From Olivibacter jilunii (GTDB taxonomy: Bacteria > Bacteroidota > Bacteroidia > Sphingobacteriales > Sphingobacteriaceae), in contig NZ_LR027857.1 of NCBI RefSeq assembly GCF_900607235.1, forward strand, positions 124,001 to 188,000: a stretch of DNA of 64,000 nucleotides, read 5' to 3'. The notes beneath the pieces are model-generated. The model saw nothing but the letters and a program-made list of their open reading frames with translations. It made no database searches and was not told where the DNA came from. A program made the position numbers and the translations under genes. Shown here piece by piece: positions 36,457 to 47,441 of the stretch; position 1 is the stretch's first letter, and every line of letters begins with the position of its first letter.

Positions 36457-37713
36457 CTATTGTGGAAGCACGGCCCAAATGGTATTTCCTGCGTCATCGG
36501 CGACCAGCATATATCCTTGTTTGGCAAATGCGATGCCTACCGGTCGGCCGTATACTTCAGCCTCCGCGTCATTTGCTATAAAGCCCGTCAAAAAATCTTT
36601 ATATTCACCTATAGGCGTTCCATTTTCAAAAGGAATAAAGAGCACTTTGTATCCGACCAATTGCGAGCGATTCCAAGATCCGTGTTGCCCTACATAAGCG
36701 CCACCTGCGAACTTACCTGAAGCTCCGAAAGCTAAGCCTAGTGAAGCCGTATGTGACCCCACTGCAAAATCGGGAACGATGGATTCAGCCACCAAATCCT
36801 CTCTTTTTCCCTTCAACCGAGGGTCTGGGTTTTTGCCCCAATAAGCATATGGCCAGCCATAGAAGCCATTTTCTTCCACAGATGTTATATAATCGGGAAC
36901 GATTTGGTCTCCCAACTCATCACGCTCATTCACTGCGGTCCATAATTTACCGGTATGAGGCTCCCATGCCATGCCGACCGGATTTCGAAGTCCTGCTGCA
37001 AAAATGCGTTCTCCACTTCCATCGGGGTTAATCTCCAAAATGTTTGCTCTCCGTCTTTCATTCTCCATCCCATGTTCACCAACGTTACTTCCCGACCCGA
37101 CGCTAATATATATTTTTGAGCTATCCGGTTTCATCAATAAATTTCGAGTCCAATGATTGTTGTATCCGCCTGCGGGCAACGACAAAATTTTCTCGCCCTT
37201 TCCACTAACTTTAGCTTCTCCTATCTTATACGGATACTTTAAAATACCATCGGTATTAGCGACATAGAAACTGTTATCCATGATCAACATGCCAAAGGGT
37301 TTATTAAGCCCTTCCAAGAAAGGGGATTTGCTATCGGCTACGCCATCTCCGTTGGTATCCTTGAACATAGTAATTCTATTCGCACCTGCTCCTTGTGTCT
37401 GCGATTCGGCCACGAAAATGTCTCCATTCGGGGCGACATAGATCCAACGGGGATTTTGCAAACCATCGGCAAATTTGACAACCTTGTAGCCCGCGGCCAC
37501 AATCGGTGTTTTCCCTGTTGGCCATCCGATTACCTTTGAGTTTTTAGTACTGGATGGCGTTGCCAATGGCTCAGCTAAGGTAATGTTTAGTCCGTACTCA
37601 CCTACCGAATCCGTTGGGGCTTCCGGCGTCTCTTCTTGGTTTTGCCCATTTCCTTTGCAGGCATTGATCAAAACCAAAAAAGAAAAAAAAAGACAATAAG
37701 TATATCGATTCAT
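36457..37713 (-). CDS. PQQ-type sorbosone/glucose dehydrogenase-like lipoprotein
   Basis: A 418-residue exported lipoprotein. The start at 37713 (MNRYTYCLFFSFLVLINAC) gives a good lipobox with Cys at about 19; ATG 37734 is also possible. The rest is a six-bladed propeller of the soluble glucose/sorbosone dehydrogenase family: GLQNPRWIYVAPNGDIFVAE, NNHWTRNLLMKPDSSKIYIS, GSGSNVGEHGMENERRRANI and NEENGFYGWPYAYWGK-like residues around VEENGFYGWPYAYW. Relatives oxidise sugars with PQQ in the periplasm; cofactor use is not shown here. It follows pgi by 56 bases. Its TAG stop lies in the repeat block. Confidence 0.88.
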   Translation of the reverse strand: MNRYTYCLFFSFLVLINACKGNGQNQEETPEAPTDSVGEYGLNITLAEPLATPSSTKNSKVIGWPTGKTPIVAAGYKVVKFADGLQNPRWIYVAPNGDIFVAESQTQGAGANRITMFKDTNGDGVADSKSPFLEGLNKPFGMLIMDNSFYVANTDGILKYPYKIGEAKVSGKGEKILSLPAGGYNNHWTRNLLMKPDSSKIYISVGSGSNVGEHGMENERRRANILEINPDGSGERIFAAGLRNPVGMAWEPHTGKLWTAVNERDELGDQIVPDYITSVEENGFYGWPYAYWGKNPDPRLKGKREDLVAESIVPDFAVGSHTASLGLAFGASGKFAGGAYVGQHGSWNRSQLVGYKVLFIPFENGTPIGEYKDFLTGFIANDAEAEVYGRPVGIAFAKQGYMLVADDAGNTIWAVLPQ

Positions 37714-37769
37714 TTTGGATGACGTTTTATTCATGTTAAAGGAACACCAAGCCATCCAAAATGTTTGTT

Positions 37770-39899
<2,130 letters not shown>

Positions 39900-40607
39900 A
39901 TGACTGATGTAAATTATGACAATATTGAGCGTTATCTATCTGGAAGTATGACAGATAAGGAGCGTCATCATTTCGAGGCCGAGCTTGACGAAAACGAAGA
40001 CTTGGCTCAGGAACTTCATTTTTACATGTACGTAAATCAAAGCATCTCGGAATGTCTTTATCATACCCCTATTGAAGAACTATCCTTCGGCAAGGCCAAA
40101 AACAAACGATACCAAGATATGAACAGACTTAAATGGATGGCATTAACAGCTATTGGCGTCATTTTCGTAACAATCCTTTTATGGTCACCGTGGAAAATAT
40201 ATCGAGAGATTGATGCATCATCTGTTCAAATGGGCACCGTTAACGCAGAGGGCTTACCTGTTGGTAATAAATATGCCGATATTATCGAGCTTTTTAATGC
40301 AGGCAAATACGAAGAAGCCTTGCCTCTTTTAAACGGGGCATTAACGGAACAACCCAATGATTTGTATATTCGGTATTATAGAGGCCTTACTTTCTTAAAT
40401 TTAAAATACCTCGGATCTGCCCGTCGAGATTTACTGAAGATTTACACCGAAAACGCACCGCAAATGTATGACGCGGCTTACTATATCGCCTTATCCTATC
40501 TAGAAGAAGAGGACGATTATAAAGAAAGTGCTCGTAATTGGCTGGATAAAATCCCTCAAGAAGCCCCCATTCATTCGAAAGCCGAAGCACTTAGGAAATT
40601 ACTGTAA
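39900..40607 (+). CDS. Membrane-anchored TPR protein with anti-sigma-like N-terminus
   Basis: A 235-residue protein. Residues 1-60 (YDNIERYLSGSMTDKERHHF) resemble the cytoplasmic N-terminal part of anti-sigma/FecR-type proteins, but without zinc ligands. One transmembrane segment lies at about 77-98 (WMALTAIGVIFVTILLWSPW). The periplasmic part (about 115-235) has TPR-like helices (IELFNAGKYEEALPLLNGAL, YYRGLTFLNLKYLGSARRDL, AAYYIALSYLEEEDDYKESA). It may bind a partner protein on each side of the membrane. No sigma gene lies next to it. Function is not known. Confidence 0.85.
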   Translation: MTDVNYDNIERYLSGSMTDKERHHFEAELDENEDLAQELHFYMYVNQSISECLYHTPIEELSFGKAKNKRYQDMNRLKWMALTAIGVIFVTILLWSPWKIYREIDASSVQMGTVNAEGLPVGNKYADIIELFNAGKYEEALPLLNGALTEQPNDLYIRYYRGLTFLNLKYLGSARRDLLKIYTENAPQMYDAAYYIALSYLEEEDDYKESARNWLDKIPQEAPIHSKAEALRKLL

Positions 40608-40898
40608 AATAACCGTTTAGTTGAGCAGTTGTATTGTTAAATTGTTGAGTAGGGAAATGGTTAAGTAGTTGAGTAGTTAAGTAGTTGAGTAGTTAAGTAG
40701 GGAATAGTGAGAAGGATTCGTGCGACTGAAGGCCGACTGCTGATAGCTGAAATAATTAGCTGATGAGCCAATGTGATGATTAGCCAATGTGATAATGTTT
40801 TGGGACTTGCCTGCCTTCCGATAGGGAAGTACTTTAAAGCTTATTGCCCAATGCCTACAGCCTAAAGCTTATTACTTAAAACTTATAACTTAAAATCC
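40608..40898. repeat. Composite repeat block R2 upstream of prfB
   Basis: The gap holds AGTAGTTGAGTAGTTAAGTA runs (40640-40700), the 65-base repeat (40696-40760), AATGTGATGATTAGCCAATG, GACTTGCCTGCCTTCCGATA, GTACTTTAAAGCTTATTGC and AAAACTTATAACTTAAAA. Read in the opposite direction it matches block R1 (36166-36456) almost end to end. There is no coding potential. Confidence 0.85.
40696..40760 (+). repeat. 65-base inverted repeat, right copy
   Basis: Identical at all 65 positions to the reverse complement of 36325-36389. Part of the same word order recurs, less perfectly, in block R3 at 42585-42935. Confidence 0.9.
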
Positions 40899-40906
40899 TA
40901 CCTTTG
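40899..40906 (+). promoter_or_regulatory. Candidate -7 box (TACCTTTG) for prfB
   Basis: TACCTTTG fits the Bacteroidetes TAnnTTTG -7 consensus and lies four bases before the prfB ATG, so the transcript would be nearly leaderless. No clear -33 box is seen in the repeat DNA upstream. Confidence 0.4.
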
Positions 40907-40910
40907 TTCT

Positions 40911-41997
40911 ATGACGAAAGAAAACATTCAAGAATTAAGGGATAGAGCAGCTTCCCTGAGGAGGCATCTTTGACATTGATGCAAAACAAAAAGAAATAAA
41001 CCAAGAGCAAGAAATAACCCTAAAACCAGACTTTTGGGATCATCCAAAAGAAGCGGAAAAAGTATTGCAGTCGATCAAGAGCAAAAAAGTTTGGACAGAT
41101 AGCTTTGACGAGCTACTGCAAGCCATTGACGATGCTTCTGTCATGTTCGACTTTTATCAGAGTGGCGACGCCAGTGAGCAGGAAGCCGATGAACTTTTTC
41201 AAGAAGCGCTGAAACGGGTTGAAGAGCTCGAATTTAAAAATATGCTTAGTGCCGAAGAAGATCAGTTAACGGCTATTTTACAAATTACTGCCGGCGCTGG
41301 AGGCACTGAGAGTTGTGATTGGGCGGCTATGTTGATGCGTATGTATATTATGTGGGGAGAAAAGAATGGCTATAAGGTAACGGAGCAAGACTTCCTCGAA
41401 GGCGATGTTGCAGGTGTAAAATCAGTGACACTTCAATTTGACGGCAATTTCGCTTATGGATATTTAAAGGGAGAAAACGGCGTGCATCGCTTAGTGCGAA
41501 TTTCTCCGTTCGACTCCAATGCGAAACGGCATACTTCGTTCGCCTCCGTATACGTCTATCCACTGGTGGACGATACAATTGAGATTGAGGTAAAAGATTC
41601 GGATATTGAATGGGACACGTTCCGTTCAGGAGGCGCTGGTGGACAGAACGTCAATAAGGTAGAAACAGCCGTTAGGCTGCACCACAAGCCCTCAGGAATT
41701 GTTATCAAGAACCAGGAGTCGCGTTCACAACTCCAAAATAAGGATAACGCTATGCGTCTCTTAAAATCGCAGCTTTATGAAATTGAGATGCGTAAGCGTA
41801 TGGAAACGACAGCGGCTATTGAAGGCAGCAAGAAAAAAATAGAATGGGGTTCGCAAATACGTAATTATGTTTTACATCCTTATAAGCTGGTAAAAGATTT
41901 AAGGACAGGTCACGAAACATCCAATACCCAAGCGGTATTAGACGGTGAATTGGATGAATTTCTAAAATCTTATCTGATGGAATTTGGTGGAAACTAA
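40911..41997 (+). CDS. prfB: Peptide chain release factor 2 with programmed +1 frameshift
   Basis: RF2 ends translation at TGA and TAA codons. The gene starts at ATG 40911 ([20 protein letters not shown], 20 codons) and meets an in-frame TGA at 40971-40973. The standard recoding site is intact: AGGAGG (40959-40964), three bases, then CTT TGA C. A +1 shift skips T40971 and continues as [13 protein letters not shown] to TAA 41995-41997, giving 361 residues. Marks are the stop-codon anticodon-like SPF ([17 protein letters not shown]) and the catalytic GGQ ([13 protein letters not shown]). RF2 shortage favours the shift, so the factor regulates itself. The gene is not broken. Its stop overlaps that of dcd. 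Confidence 0.97.
40959..40974 (+). promoter_or_regulatory. Programmed +1 ribosomal frameshift site of prfB
   Basis: An internal Shine-Dalgarno-like AGGAGG, a three-base spacer (CAT) and the slippery CTT TGA C match the arrangement known from other bacterial RF2 genes. The strong purine motif stands out because ordinary genes here lack such sites. Confidence 0.95.
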
Positions 41998-42530
41998 AAT
42001 TCATTTTTCCACATCATGGATTCAACGGGTCGCGTTGTCTTTCTATTGTATTTCGCATTCCCTTTTGTGTTGTACATGGTGTGGATATCTCCCTCTACCG
42101 TAAAATAAATCAACTGCCCAATGGGCATGCCAGCATATACACGTACCGGTTGAGCCACGGATATTTCAAGTGTCCAGGTATTACAAAATCCGACATCTCC
42201 CTTTCCGGCAGTGGCATGAATATCAATACCTAAACGTCCTGTGCTGCTTTTACCTTCCAGGAAAGGTACATGGTTATGGGTTTCTGTATATTCTAATGTC
42301 ACTCCCAAATACAAGGTGTTTGGTTCAAGCACATAACCAGCTTTCGGAATTTCAAAGTGAACAATTTCATTATGAACCTTAGCATCTAATACCCGATCTT
42401 TATAAGTAGCCAAGTATTTCCCTAAATGAACGTCATATGAGTTCGTCCCCAAACATTCACGCTTAAATGGTTCAATAATAATAGAGCCTTTATCGATTTC
42501 CTCTAAAATCCTTTTGTCTGAAAGTATCAT
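41994..42530 (-). CDS. dcd: dCTP deaminase
   Basis: A 178-residue cytoplasmic enzyme converting dCTP to dUTP for thymidylate synthesis. The start at 42530 ([20 protein letters not shown]) is the family N-terminus; nine further upstream codons are not conserved in look. Motifs are [34 protein letters not shown] and [15 protein letters not shown], where the Glu of TLE is the catalytic residue. It converges on prfB and the two stop codons overlap by four bases (CTAA, 41994-41997). Confidence 0.96.
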   Translation of the reverse strand: MILSDKRILEEIDKGSIIIEPFKRECLGTNSYDVHLGKYLATYKDRVLDAKVHNEIVHFEIPKAGYVLEPNTLYLGVTLEYTETHNHVPFLEGKSSTGRLGIDIHATAGKGDVGFCNTWTLEISVAQPVRVYAGMPIGQLIYFTVEGDIHTMYNTKGNAKYNRKTTRPVESMMWKNEF

Positions 42531-42961
42531 AGTGTTTTTAGTGCAGGATACAAACATAAGGAATAATTAATCAATTTGTGAATGAGTTGAGTTGTTGAGT
42601 AGGGAAATAGTTAAGTAGTTGAATCGTTAAGTAGTTAAGTAGTTGATGAACCAATGTGATGATAGCCGACATGATTAGAACGGCCAGCGCGTCCGAAGCT
42701 GATAGCTGAAATAATTAGCCGATGAGCCAATTAGCCAATGTGATGATGAGCCGATGCGATAATTAGCCGATGTGATAATGGTTTGGGCTGTCTTCCGATA
42801 GGGAGGTACTTTAAAGCTTACGGCCTAATGCCATCTGCTTATTGCTTAACGCCTACAGCTTTTCATAGCCAATGAATGTGCGCTCGCTAACCAATAACTA
42901 ATAACCAATAACTAATAACAAACAACTAACCAAACAGCCGAAAGCCGATCGCTGAAAGCTG
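42531..42961. repeat. Composite repeat block R3 between dcd and the phosphopantetheinyl transferase
   Basis: The 464-base gap 42531-42994 is mostly repeat. 42585-42935 holds GTTGAGTAGGGAAATAGTTA, AGAACGGCCAGCGCGTCCGA, GCTGATAGCTGAAATAATTA, ATTAGCCGATGTGATAATGG, TTCCGATAGGGAGGTACTTT, AAGCTTACGGCCTAATGCCA, CCAATGAATGTGCGCTCGCT and AATAACTAATAACC. It is the same module order as block R1 read on the other strand, extended by the heptamer run. The end (GCTGAAAGCTGATGG) touches the next gene region. Confidence 0.85.
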
Positions 42962-42994
42962 ATGGCTATTGATAAAAATTTACTACTTTTATTC

Positions 42995-43639
42995 ATGGGT
43001 TTAGTATATCTTAAGGAAGTTAATCCGCACACACGTTTTGCCATTTGGAAAATTGAAGAAACAGCTGAAGAGCTATTGGCTAAATTACAGCTAAACAGAA
43101 GTGAAAAGGCTTTTTTGGAGCGACTTAACAAGGGTAAAAGGACATTAAATTGGTTGGGAACACGTGTTTTGCTCCGCACCATGTTAGATACCCCGGGTTA
43201 TATTGATTGCCCTTCTGACGAGAATGGCAAACCTTATTTAGTTAATTTTCCGCATAAAATATCACTCAGTCATTCCTTTGATTATGCTGCTTGCATGCTT
43301 AGTACACGATACGAGGTAGGAATCGACATGGAGTTGGTCAAACCTAAAATAGAAGTCATTGCCAGTAAATTCATGAAACCCGAAGAGCTGGCACAGCTTC
43401 AGCCTGAACACCGCTATGTAGAACAGCTTTTAACTTGCTGGACAGCTAAAGAAGCGGTCTATAAGTTACAAGGAAAAAAAGGAGTTTCTTTTAAAGACAA
43501 TATTTATATCGAACCCTTTACGTATCAAGAACAGGGGAGCAGTATTGTTGCCCATCTTCAAGGCCCGCATCAACATGCGATCTATACCGTTTACTACGAG
43601 CGTTTTCGGGAGTTTATGTTAGGATATGTGATGGGATAG
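42995..43639 (+). CDS. 4'-phosphopantetheinyl transferase superfamily protein
   Basis: A 214-residue cytoplasmic enzyme that would attach phosphopantetheine from coenzyme A to a carrier protein. I choose ATG 42995 (MGLVYLKEVNPHTRFAIWKI) because the earlier ATG at 42962 falls in repeat DNA. Motifs are KISLSHSFDYAACM, GIDMELVKPKIEVIASKFM (metal-binding Asp and Glu) and LLTCWTAKEAVYKLQGKKG, which define the Sfp/AcpS superfamily. The small size fits Bacteroidetes housekeeping versions. Its carrier-protein partner is not in the window. lipB follows 50 bases on. Confidence 0.92.
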   Translation: MGLVYLKEVNPHTRFAIWKIEETAEELLAKLQLNRSEKAFLERLNKGKRTLNWLGTRVLLRTMLDTPGYIDCPSDENGKPYLVNFPHKISLSHSFDYAACMLSTRYEVGIDMELVKPKIEVIASKFMKPEELAQLQPEHRYVEQLLTCWTAKEAVYKLQGKKGVSFKDNIYIEPFTYQEQGSSIVAHLQGPHQHAIYTVYYERFREFMLGYVMG

Positions 43640-43660
43640 GTGCTTTTCTTCCTATTTCCG

Positions 43661-43668
43661 TAACTTTG
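43661..43668 (+). promoter_or_regulatory. Candidate -7 box (TAACTTTG) for lipB
   Basis: TAACTTTG matches the TAnnTTTG consensus and sits in the 50-base gap after the transferase stop, giving a leader of about 15 bases to the lipB ATG at 43690. A T-rich stretch lies about 20 bases upstream, but not an exact TTTG. Confidence 0.5.
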
Positions 43669-43689
43669 CATTCCTTATTAGGATTACAC

Positions 43690-44406
43690 ATGAATAAAAA
43701 CGTTTATTTCCAAGACTGGGGCAGGGTTGACTATCAAGAAGCGTGGGATCGGCAAGAACTTATTTTCGCGCAGGTAGTTCAACAGAAAACGGGCAACCGG
43801 GTTAATGGCACCAATCATCCTACAGACAACTATTTAATTTTCGTAGAACATCCGCATGTTTATACACTGGGTAAGAGCGGTAAGCCCGAAAACTTATTAT
43901 TAGATGAACAGGGGCTACACGATAAGCAAGCAACCTATTACAAGATAAACCGTGGAGGAGATATTACTTATCATGGCCCTGGCCAACTAGTTGGTTATCC
44001 TATATTGGATCTTGATAATTTTTTTACTGACATCCATCTATACATGCGTACGATTGAAGAGGCCGTGATTCGTACATTAGCCGATTATGAGATTGAGGCT
44101 GGCAGGTACCCGGGTTATACCGGCGTATGGTTGGATCCGGACAATGAAAAAGCCCGGAAAATTTGCGCTATCGGTGTTCGAGCCAGTAGGTGGGTTACCA
44201 TGCATGGTTTTGCATTTAACGTCAACACGGACCTAAATTATTTCAACCATATTGTGCCCTGTGGTATAGACGATAAAGCCGTAGCTTCTTTACAAGGTGA
44301 ACTAGGACGGGAAGTAGACATGGAAGAAGTAAAAGAACACTTAAAAAAACATTTTGCTGATTTGTTCAAAATGAATTTAATAAGCGCTGCATTGACTGCG
44401 TTCTAA
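43690..44406 (+). CDS. lipB: Lipoyl(octanoyl) transferase
   Basis: A 238-residue cytoplasmic enzyme moving octanoyl groups from acyl carrier protein to lipoyl domains. The start at 43690 (MNKNVYFQDWGRVDYQEAWD) is the usual N-terminus. Motifs are IFVEHPHVYTLGKSGKPENL, NRGGDITYHGPGQLVGYPIL, and KICAIGVRASRWVTMHGFA with the active-site Lys, followed by the catalytic Cys in FNHIVPCGID. Its TAA stop overlaps the TAG of the convergent DUF6266 gene (CTAA, 44403-44406). Confidence 0.96.
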   Translation: MNKNVYFQDWGRVDYQEAWDRQELIFAQVVQQKTGNRVNGTNHPTDNYLIFVEHPHVYTLGKSGKPENLLLDEQGLHDKQATYYKINRGGDITYHGPGQLVGYPILDLDNFFTDIHLYMRTIEEAVIRTLADYEIEAGRYPGYTGVWLDPDNEKARKICAIGVRASRWVTMHGFAFNVNTDLNYFNHIVPCGIDDKAVASLQGELGREVDMEEVKEHLKKHFADLFKMNLISAALTAF

Positions 44407-45029
44407 ATCACTCCACAGTACACACTATCGGAAAGCGTATCATGATAGGTATCCCGGAAGGAGGCATATACATGTATTGGCTTCTCAGCAAAGGCTAAGG
44501 TGCTATTCTCCCAGCTGTCCGTCTGTGCGACCCTTTCTGCGCCGATTTCTCTAAAATGACGAAATAAGTCGCCATCATATAGCAAAACCACTAAACGATC
44601 CCCTTTCCATCCACCTAATGATTCCCATGACAACGTAATACGAGTCCCATTTCGTTCAACGGAGCAGTTATGCGGCGGAATTATTGGGCCTTTACTTATC
44701 AAAACCTTTTCCGGGTTGATATAGGGTTCACCATTTTCGTCGATCTCTACGGCGTATTTACGGGTGTATGACTGTACCATCTGAAAAGGTCCCACCCTAC
44801 TCCCAGGCGGAACTGCATTCCTAAAACCGAATAGGACAAAAGGCTTTATCGGTGTCAAAAATTTAGATACAGCTTTCATTTTAGCCTGATTCAATAATTC
44901 CTTGGGAGAGAAAGGTTTGGTACGGCGCCCAATCGTACGAACAATCAGTTGACCATTTAATTCATACGTCGTTAAATCCCCCGTCCTTCCATTAATAGGG
45001 CCATGAAGACCATTCTTTGCAATTGCCAT
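44403..45029 (-). CDS. DUF6266 family protein
   Basis: A 208-residue protein of the Bacteroidetes DUF6266 family; function unknown. The N-terminus MAIAKNGLHGPINGRTGDLT and the RRTKPFSPKELLNQAKMKAV segment are the conserved part, and the rest looks like beta-strand-rich domains (HNCSVERNGTRITLSWESLG, IHVYASFRDTYHDTLSDSVY). There is no signal peptide or membrane segment. It stands alone between lipB and a strong hairpin at 45133-45179. Its stop overlaps that of lipB. Confidence 0.82.
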   Translation of the reverse strand: MAIAKNGLHGPINGRTGDLTTYELNGQLIVRTIGRRTKPFSPKELLNQAKMKAVSKFLTPIKPFVLFGFRNAVPPGSRVGPFQMVQSYTRKYAVEIDENGEPYINPEKVLISKGPIIPPHNCSVERNGTRITLSWESLGGWKGDRLVVLLYDGDLFRHFREIGAERVAQTDSWENSTLAFAEKPIHVYASFRDTYHDTLSDSVYCGVI

Positions 45030-45132
45030 GTTAAAAGCCTTTGGTTTATATATCTGCTAGTCGAAGCTGGTTTACTGCTGCTTCCACTCAAATATATCAT
45101 AAAAAAAGAATTTATAAAGTTTTAAAGAAGAA

Positions 45133-45179
45133 TTTATAAAGGGTTAATAAGGGTGATACCCTTATTAACCCTTTATAAA
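45133..45179. repeat. Perfect 22-base-stem hairpin upstream of DUF6266
   Basis: 45133-45154 is the exact reverse complement of 45158-45179, with GAT as the loop. The arms read TTTATAAAGGGTTAATAAGG plus two bases. Part of the arm (GAATTTATAAAG) is also repeated just upstream at about 45109-45120, and CCTTACTAACACTTTGTTAA-type words follow. It lies about 104 bases ahead of the DUF6266 start and 95 bases past the sdaA stop, both minus strand. It may be a terminator of sdaA, a regulator site or a mobile remnant. Confidence 0.85.
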
Positions 45180-45273
45180 CCCCTTACTAACACTTTGTTA
45201 ACACCCTATTAATGGTAAAGGAAACGCGAATGAAATTCAACTTAATCCCGAACGATTAGCGACGGACAACCCG

Positions 45274-46701
45274 TTAACATTCGGGCAAACTCAACGGAAT
45301 GTTGGTTGCTAAACCACCATCAGAAGTTTCTTTATACTTAACATTCATATCCAAGGCTGTTTCCCACATGGTGTGCACTACGGCATCTAAACTTACTTTT
45401 GCCTTTTCGGGATTGGATTGTAAAGCGAGTTGCGATGCTGTAATGGCCTTAATAGCTCCCATGGTATTTCTTTCGATACAGGGTACCTGTACTAATCCGC
45501 CGATGGGATCGCATGTTAGTCCAAGGTGATGTTCCATGGCAATTTCAGCTGCCATCAGTACTTGGCGCTGGGATCCGCCCAAACACTCGGTTAATGCCGC
45601 CGCTGCCATCGCCGAAGACACACCAATCTCAGCCTGGCATCCACCCATTGCAGCCGATATCGTCGATCCTTTCTTGAAGATACTTCCTATCTCCGATGCC
45701 GTCGCTATAAATTGAATGATTTTTTCTTCATTGTAGCCATTGCAGAATATTAAAAAGTATTGAAGGACGGCTGGGATTACACCGGCAGCACCGTTTGTCG
45801 GAGCGGTAACGACCCGTCCGAATGAAGCATTCTCCTCGTTCACGGCCAAGGCAAAACAACTTACCCAATCTAACGTATACTGGAAACCACTCCCTCCTTC
45901 ACGGATAGCGTACATCCAGGTTTCAAAATCGGCATAATGACGGCCGTTCAATAATTTTTTATTTAATTTAGCGGCTCTTCTTTCCACATTTAAGCCTCCC
46001 GGCAAGGTACCCGTAGTGTGACAGCCTCGATAAATACAATCACGAATCGTATGAAAAATCTTTAAGATCCCCTTATTAGTTTCTTCTTCACTTCGCCATG
46101 CATGCTCATTTTCGAGCACCACCTCTGAAACTTTAAGGCCGGTACGCATACACCACATCAATAAATCCTTCGCATTTTGAACGGGGAAGGGTAGATCCAC
46201 CTCTTCTGTATCACCTGCCCGTTGATTTTCCTGGACTACAAAACCTCCACCAATAGAGAAGTAAGTTTCAGATAACGCCGTTCCATCTCTGAAAAAAGCT
46301 TGAAAGGTAACCGCATTTGGGTGATAGGGCAAACTTTCCGTCATCAGGAAAAGCAAGTCCTCTCCATAATTAAAAGGAATTACATACTGCCCGGCAAGAC
46401 ACAATTGGCAATCACCCTTAATCTGGTCAACTGTTGGTTGAATCCGACTAACCTCGAAAGTCACGGGGTCACCACCACTCAACCCTAAAAGGATTGCTAT
46501 ATCGGTTCCATGCCCCTTACCCGTCTTGGCCAAGGATCCGTAGAGTAAGATTTTAACTGCTTCTGTATCAGCAAGCCTCTTTTCTTGATCAAGCTTTTGG
46601 ATAAATCGTTGTGCTGCACGCCATGGCCCAAGGGTATGCGAGCTAGAAGGCCCGACACCGATTTTGAAAATATCAAAAATGGAAATCTGTTCTTTATTCA
46701 T
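45274..46701 (-). CDS. sdaA: L-serine dehydratase (iron-sulfur, single chain)
   Basis: A 475-residue cytoplasmic enzyme that deaminates L-serine to pyruvate and ammonia. The start at 46701 ([20 protein letters not shown]) fits the family. The beta domain comes first ([20 protein letters not shown]), and the catalytic alpha domain follows with [53 protein letters not shown] and [13 protein letters not shown]; the three Cys in GGCQ, LTCDP and VPCIE are the expected 4Fe-4S ligands. It is a single-gene unit. Confidence 0.96.
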   Translation of the reverse strand: MNKEQISIFDIFKIGVGPSSSHTLGPWRAAQRFIQKLDQEKRLADTEAVKILLYGSLAKTGKGHGTDIAILLGLSGGDPVTFEVSRIQPTVDQIKGDCQLCLAGQYVIPFNYGEDLLFLMTESLPYHPNAVTFQAFFRDGTALSETYFSIGGGFVVQENQRAGDTEEVDLPFPVQNAKDLLMWCMRTGLKVSEVVLENEHAWRSEEETNKGILKIFHTIRDCIYRGCHTTGTLPGGLNVERRAAKLNKKLLNGRHYADFETWMYAIREGGSGFQYTLDWVSCFALAVNEENASFGRVVTAPTNGAAGVIPAVLQYFLIFCNGYNEEKIIQFIATASEIGSIFKKGSTISAAMGGCQAEIGVSSAMAAAALTECLGGSQRQVLMAAEIAMEHHLGLTCDPIGGLVQVPCIERNTMGAIKAITASQLALQSNPEKAKVSLDAVVHTMWETALDMNVKYKETSDGGLATNIPLSLPEC

Positions 46702-46804
46702 AAAATAACGCATACGAAGTTAAGCCTAATAATTGTGATTTCCTTATCGGCTCATTTACCCGATATTGACATCATTTTAAAAATTTTAACCATCGGAAAA
46801 CATT

Positions 46805-46839
46805 TTTGTACGTTTTATCAGTTCCATATTTTATATTTG
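46805..46839 (+). promoter_or_regulatory. Candidate Bacteroidetes promoter for the DUF5684 gene
   Basis: TTTG at 46805-46808 and TATATTTG at 46832-46839 match the -33 and -7 boxes, with a 23-base spacer that is slightly longer than the usual 19-21. The leader to the ATG at 46956 would be about 110 bases. Confidence 0.35.
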
Positions 46840-46955
46840 TTTATTATAAGCCGAAAAAATTGATAATAAACTAATTTTCAATGCAGTTATTTACCTAAAA
46901 AAGTTAAAAGTCTTATAAAAACAACACCCCTGTTTTTCACTTAAATAAGAATCAT

Positions 46956-47435
46956 ATGAACAACTACGATTACAACGATTCAATGAGCTCCGGTTTATTT
47001 GCCGCCATGGGCATTGGCACAACACTTGTTTCGCTTGCTCTTAGTATTTTAGCGATCGCCGGTTTGTGGAAAATGTTCGAAAAGGCTGGCAAACCAGGCT
47101 GGGCAGCAATAATTCCTGTTTACAATCTCATTGTTATTCTTGAGATTGTTGGAAAACCTATTTGGTGGATATTTTTCTTTCTGATTCCCTGTGTAAACTT
47201 TGTAGTAATCATTTGGGTGCTGAATCTGTTGATGAAGAGCTTCGGAAAAGATTCAATATACACGGTACTGGCGTTTTTCTTCTCTTTTATCATTTTTCCC
47301 ATGATTGGCTTCGGGAGCGATCGCTATTTGGGACCATCAGCTGCTGAAGCGAGAGGTGGCAACTCGTTTGATCAGTTTAAGAATTATAAGAATCCATTTG
47401 ATGATCCGAATGCACCTAGAGACCCAACAGCTTAA
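46956..47435 (+). CDS. DUF5684 small membrane protein
   Basis: A 159-residue inner-membrane protein with three or four hydrophobic segments (LVSLALSILAIAGLWKMFEK, WAAIIPVYNLIVILEIVGKP, WIFFFLIPCVNFVVIIWVLN, VLAFFFSFIIFPMIGFG). The KAGKPGWAAIIPVYN and WWIFFFLIPCVN pattern is typical of DUF5684 and related signal-peptidase-linked membrane proteins. The C-terminal tail (NPFDDPNAPRDPTA) is polar. It begins a two-gene unit with the DUF2752 gene six bases later. Function unknown. Confidence 0.85.
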   Translation: MNNYDYNDSMSSGLFAAMGIGTTLVSLALSILAIAGLWKMFEKAGKPGWAAIIPVYNLIVILEIVGKPIWWIFFFLIPCVNFVVIIWVLNLLMKSFGKDSIYTVLAFFFSFIIFPMIGFGSDRYLGPSAAEARGGNSFDQFKNYKNPFDDPNAPRDPTA

Positions 47436-47441
47436 TATGGT

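Noticed and set aside
40911-41064. prfB as a frameshifted pseudogene
   Set aside because: The TGA lies in the standard RF2 recoding site with its Shine-Dalgarno-like motif, and the downstream frame is intact with SPF and GGQ.
42962-42994. Earlier start for the phosphopantetheinyl transferase
   Set aside because: This ATG falls directly at the edge of repeat block R3 and the extra residues are not typical of the family; 42995 is preferred.
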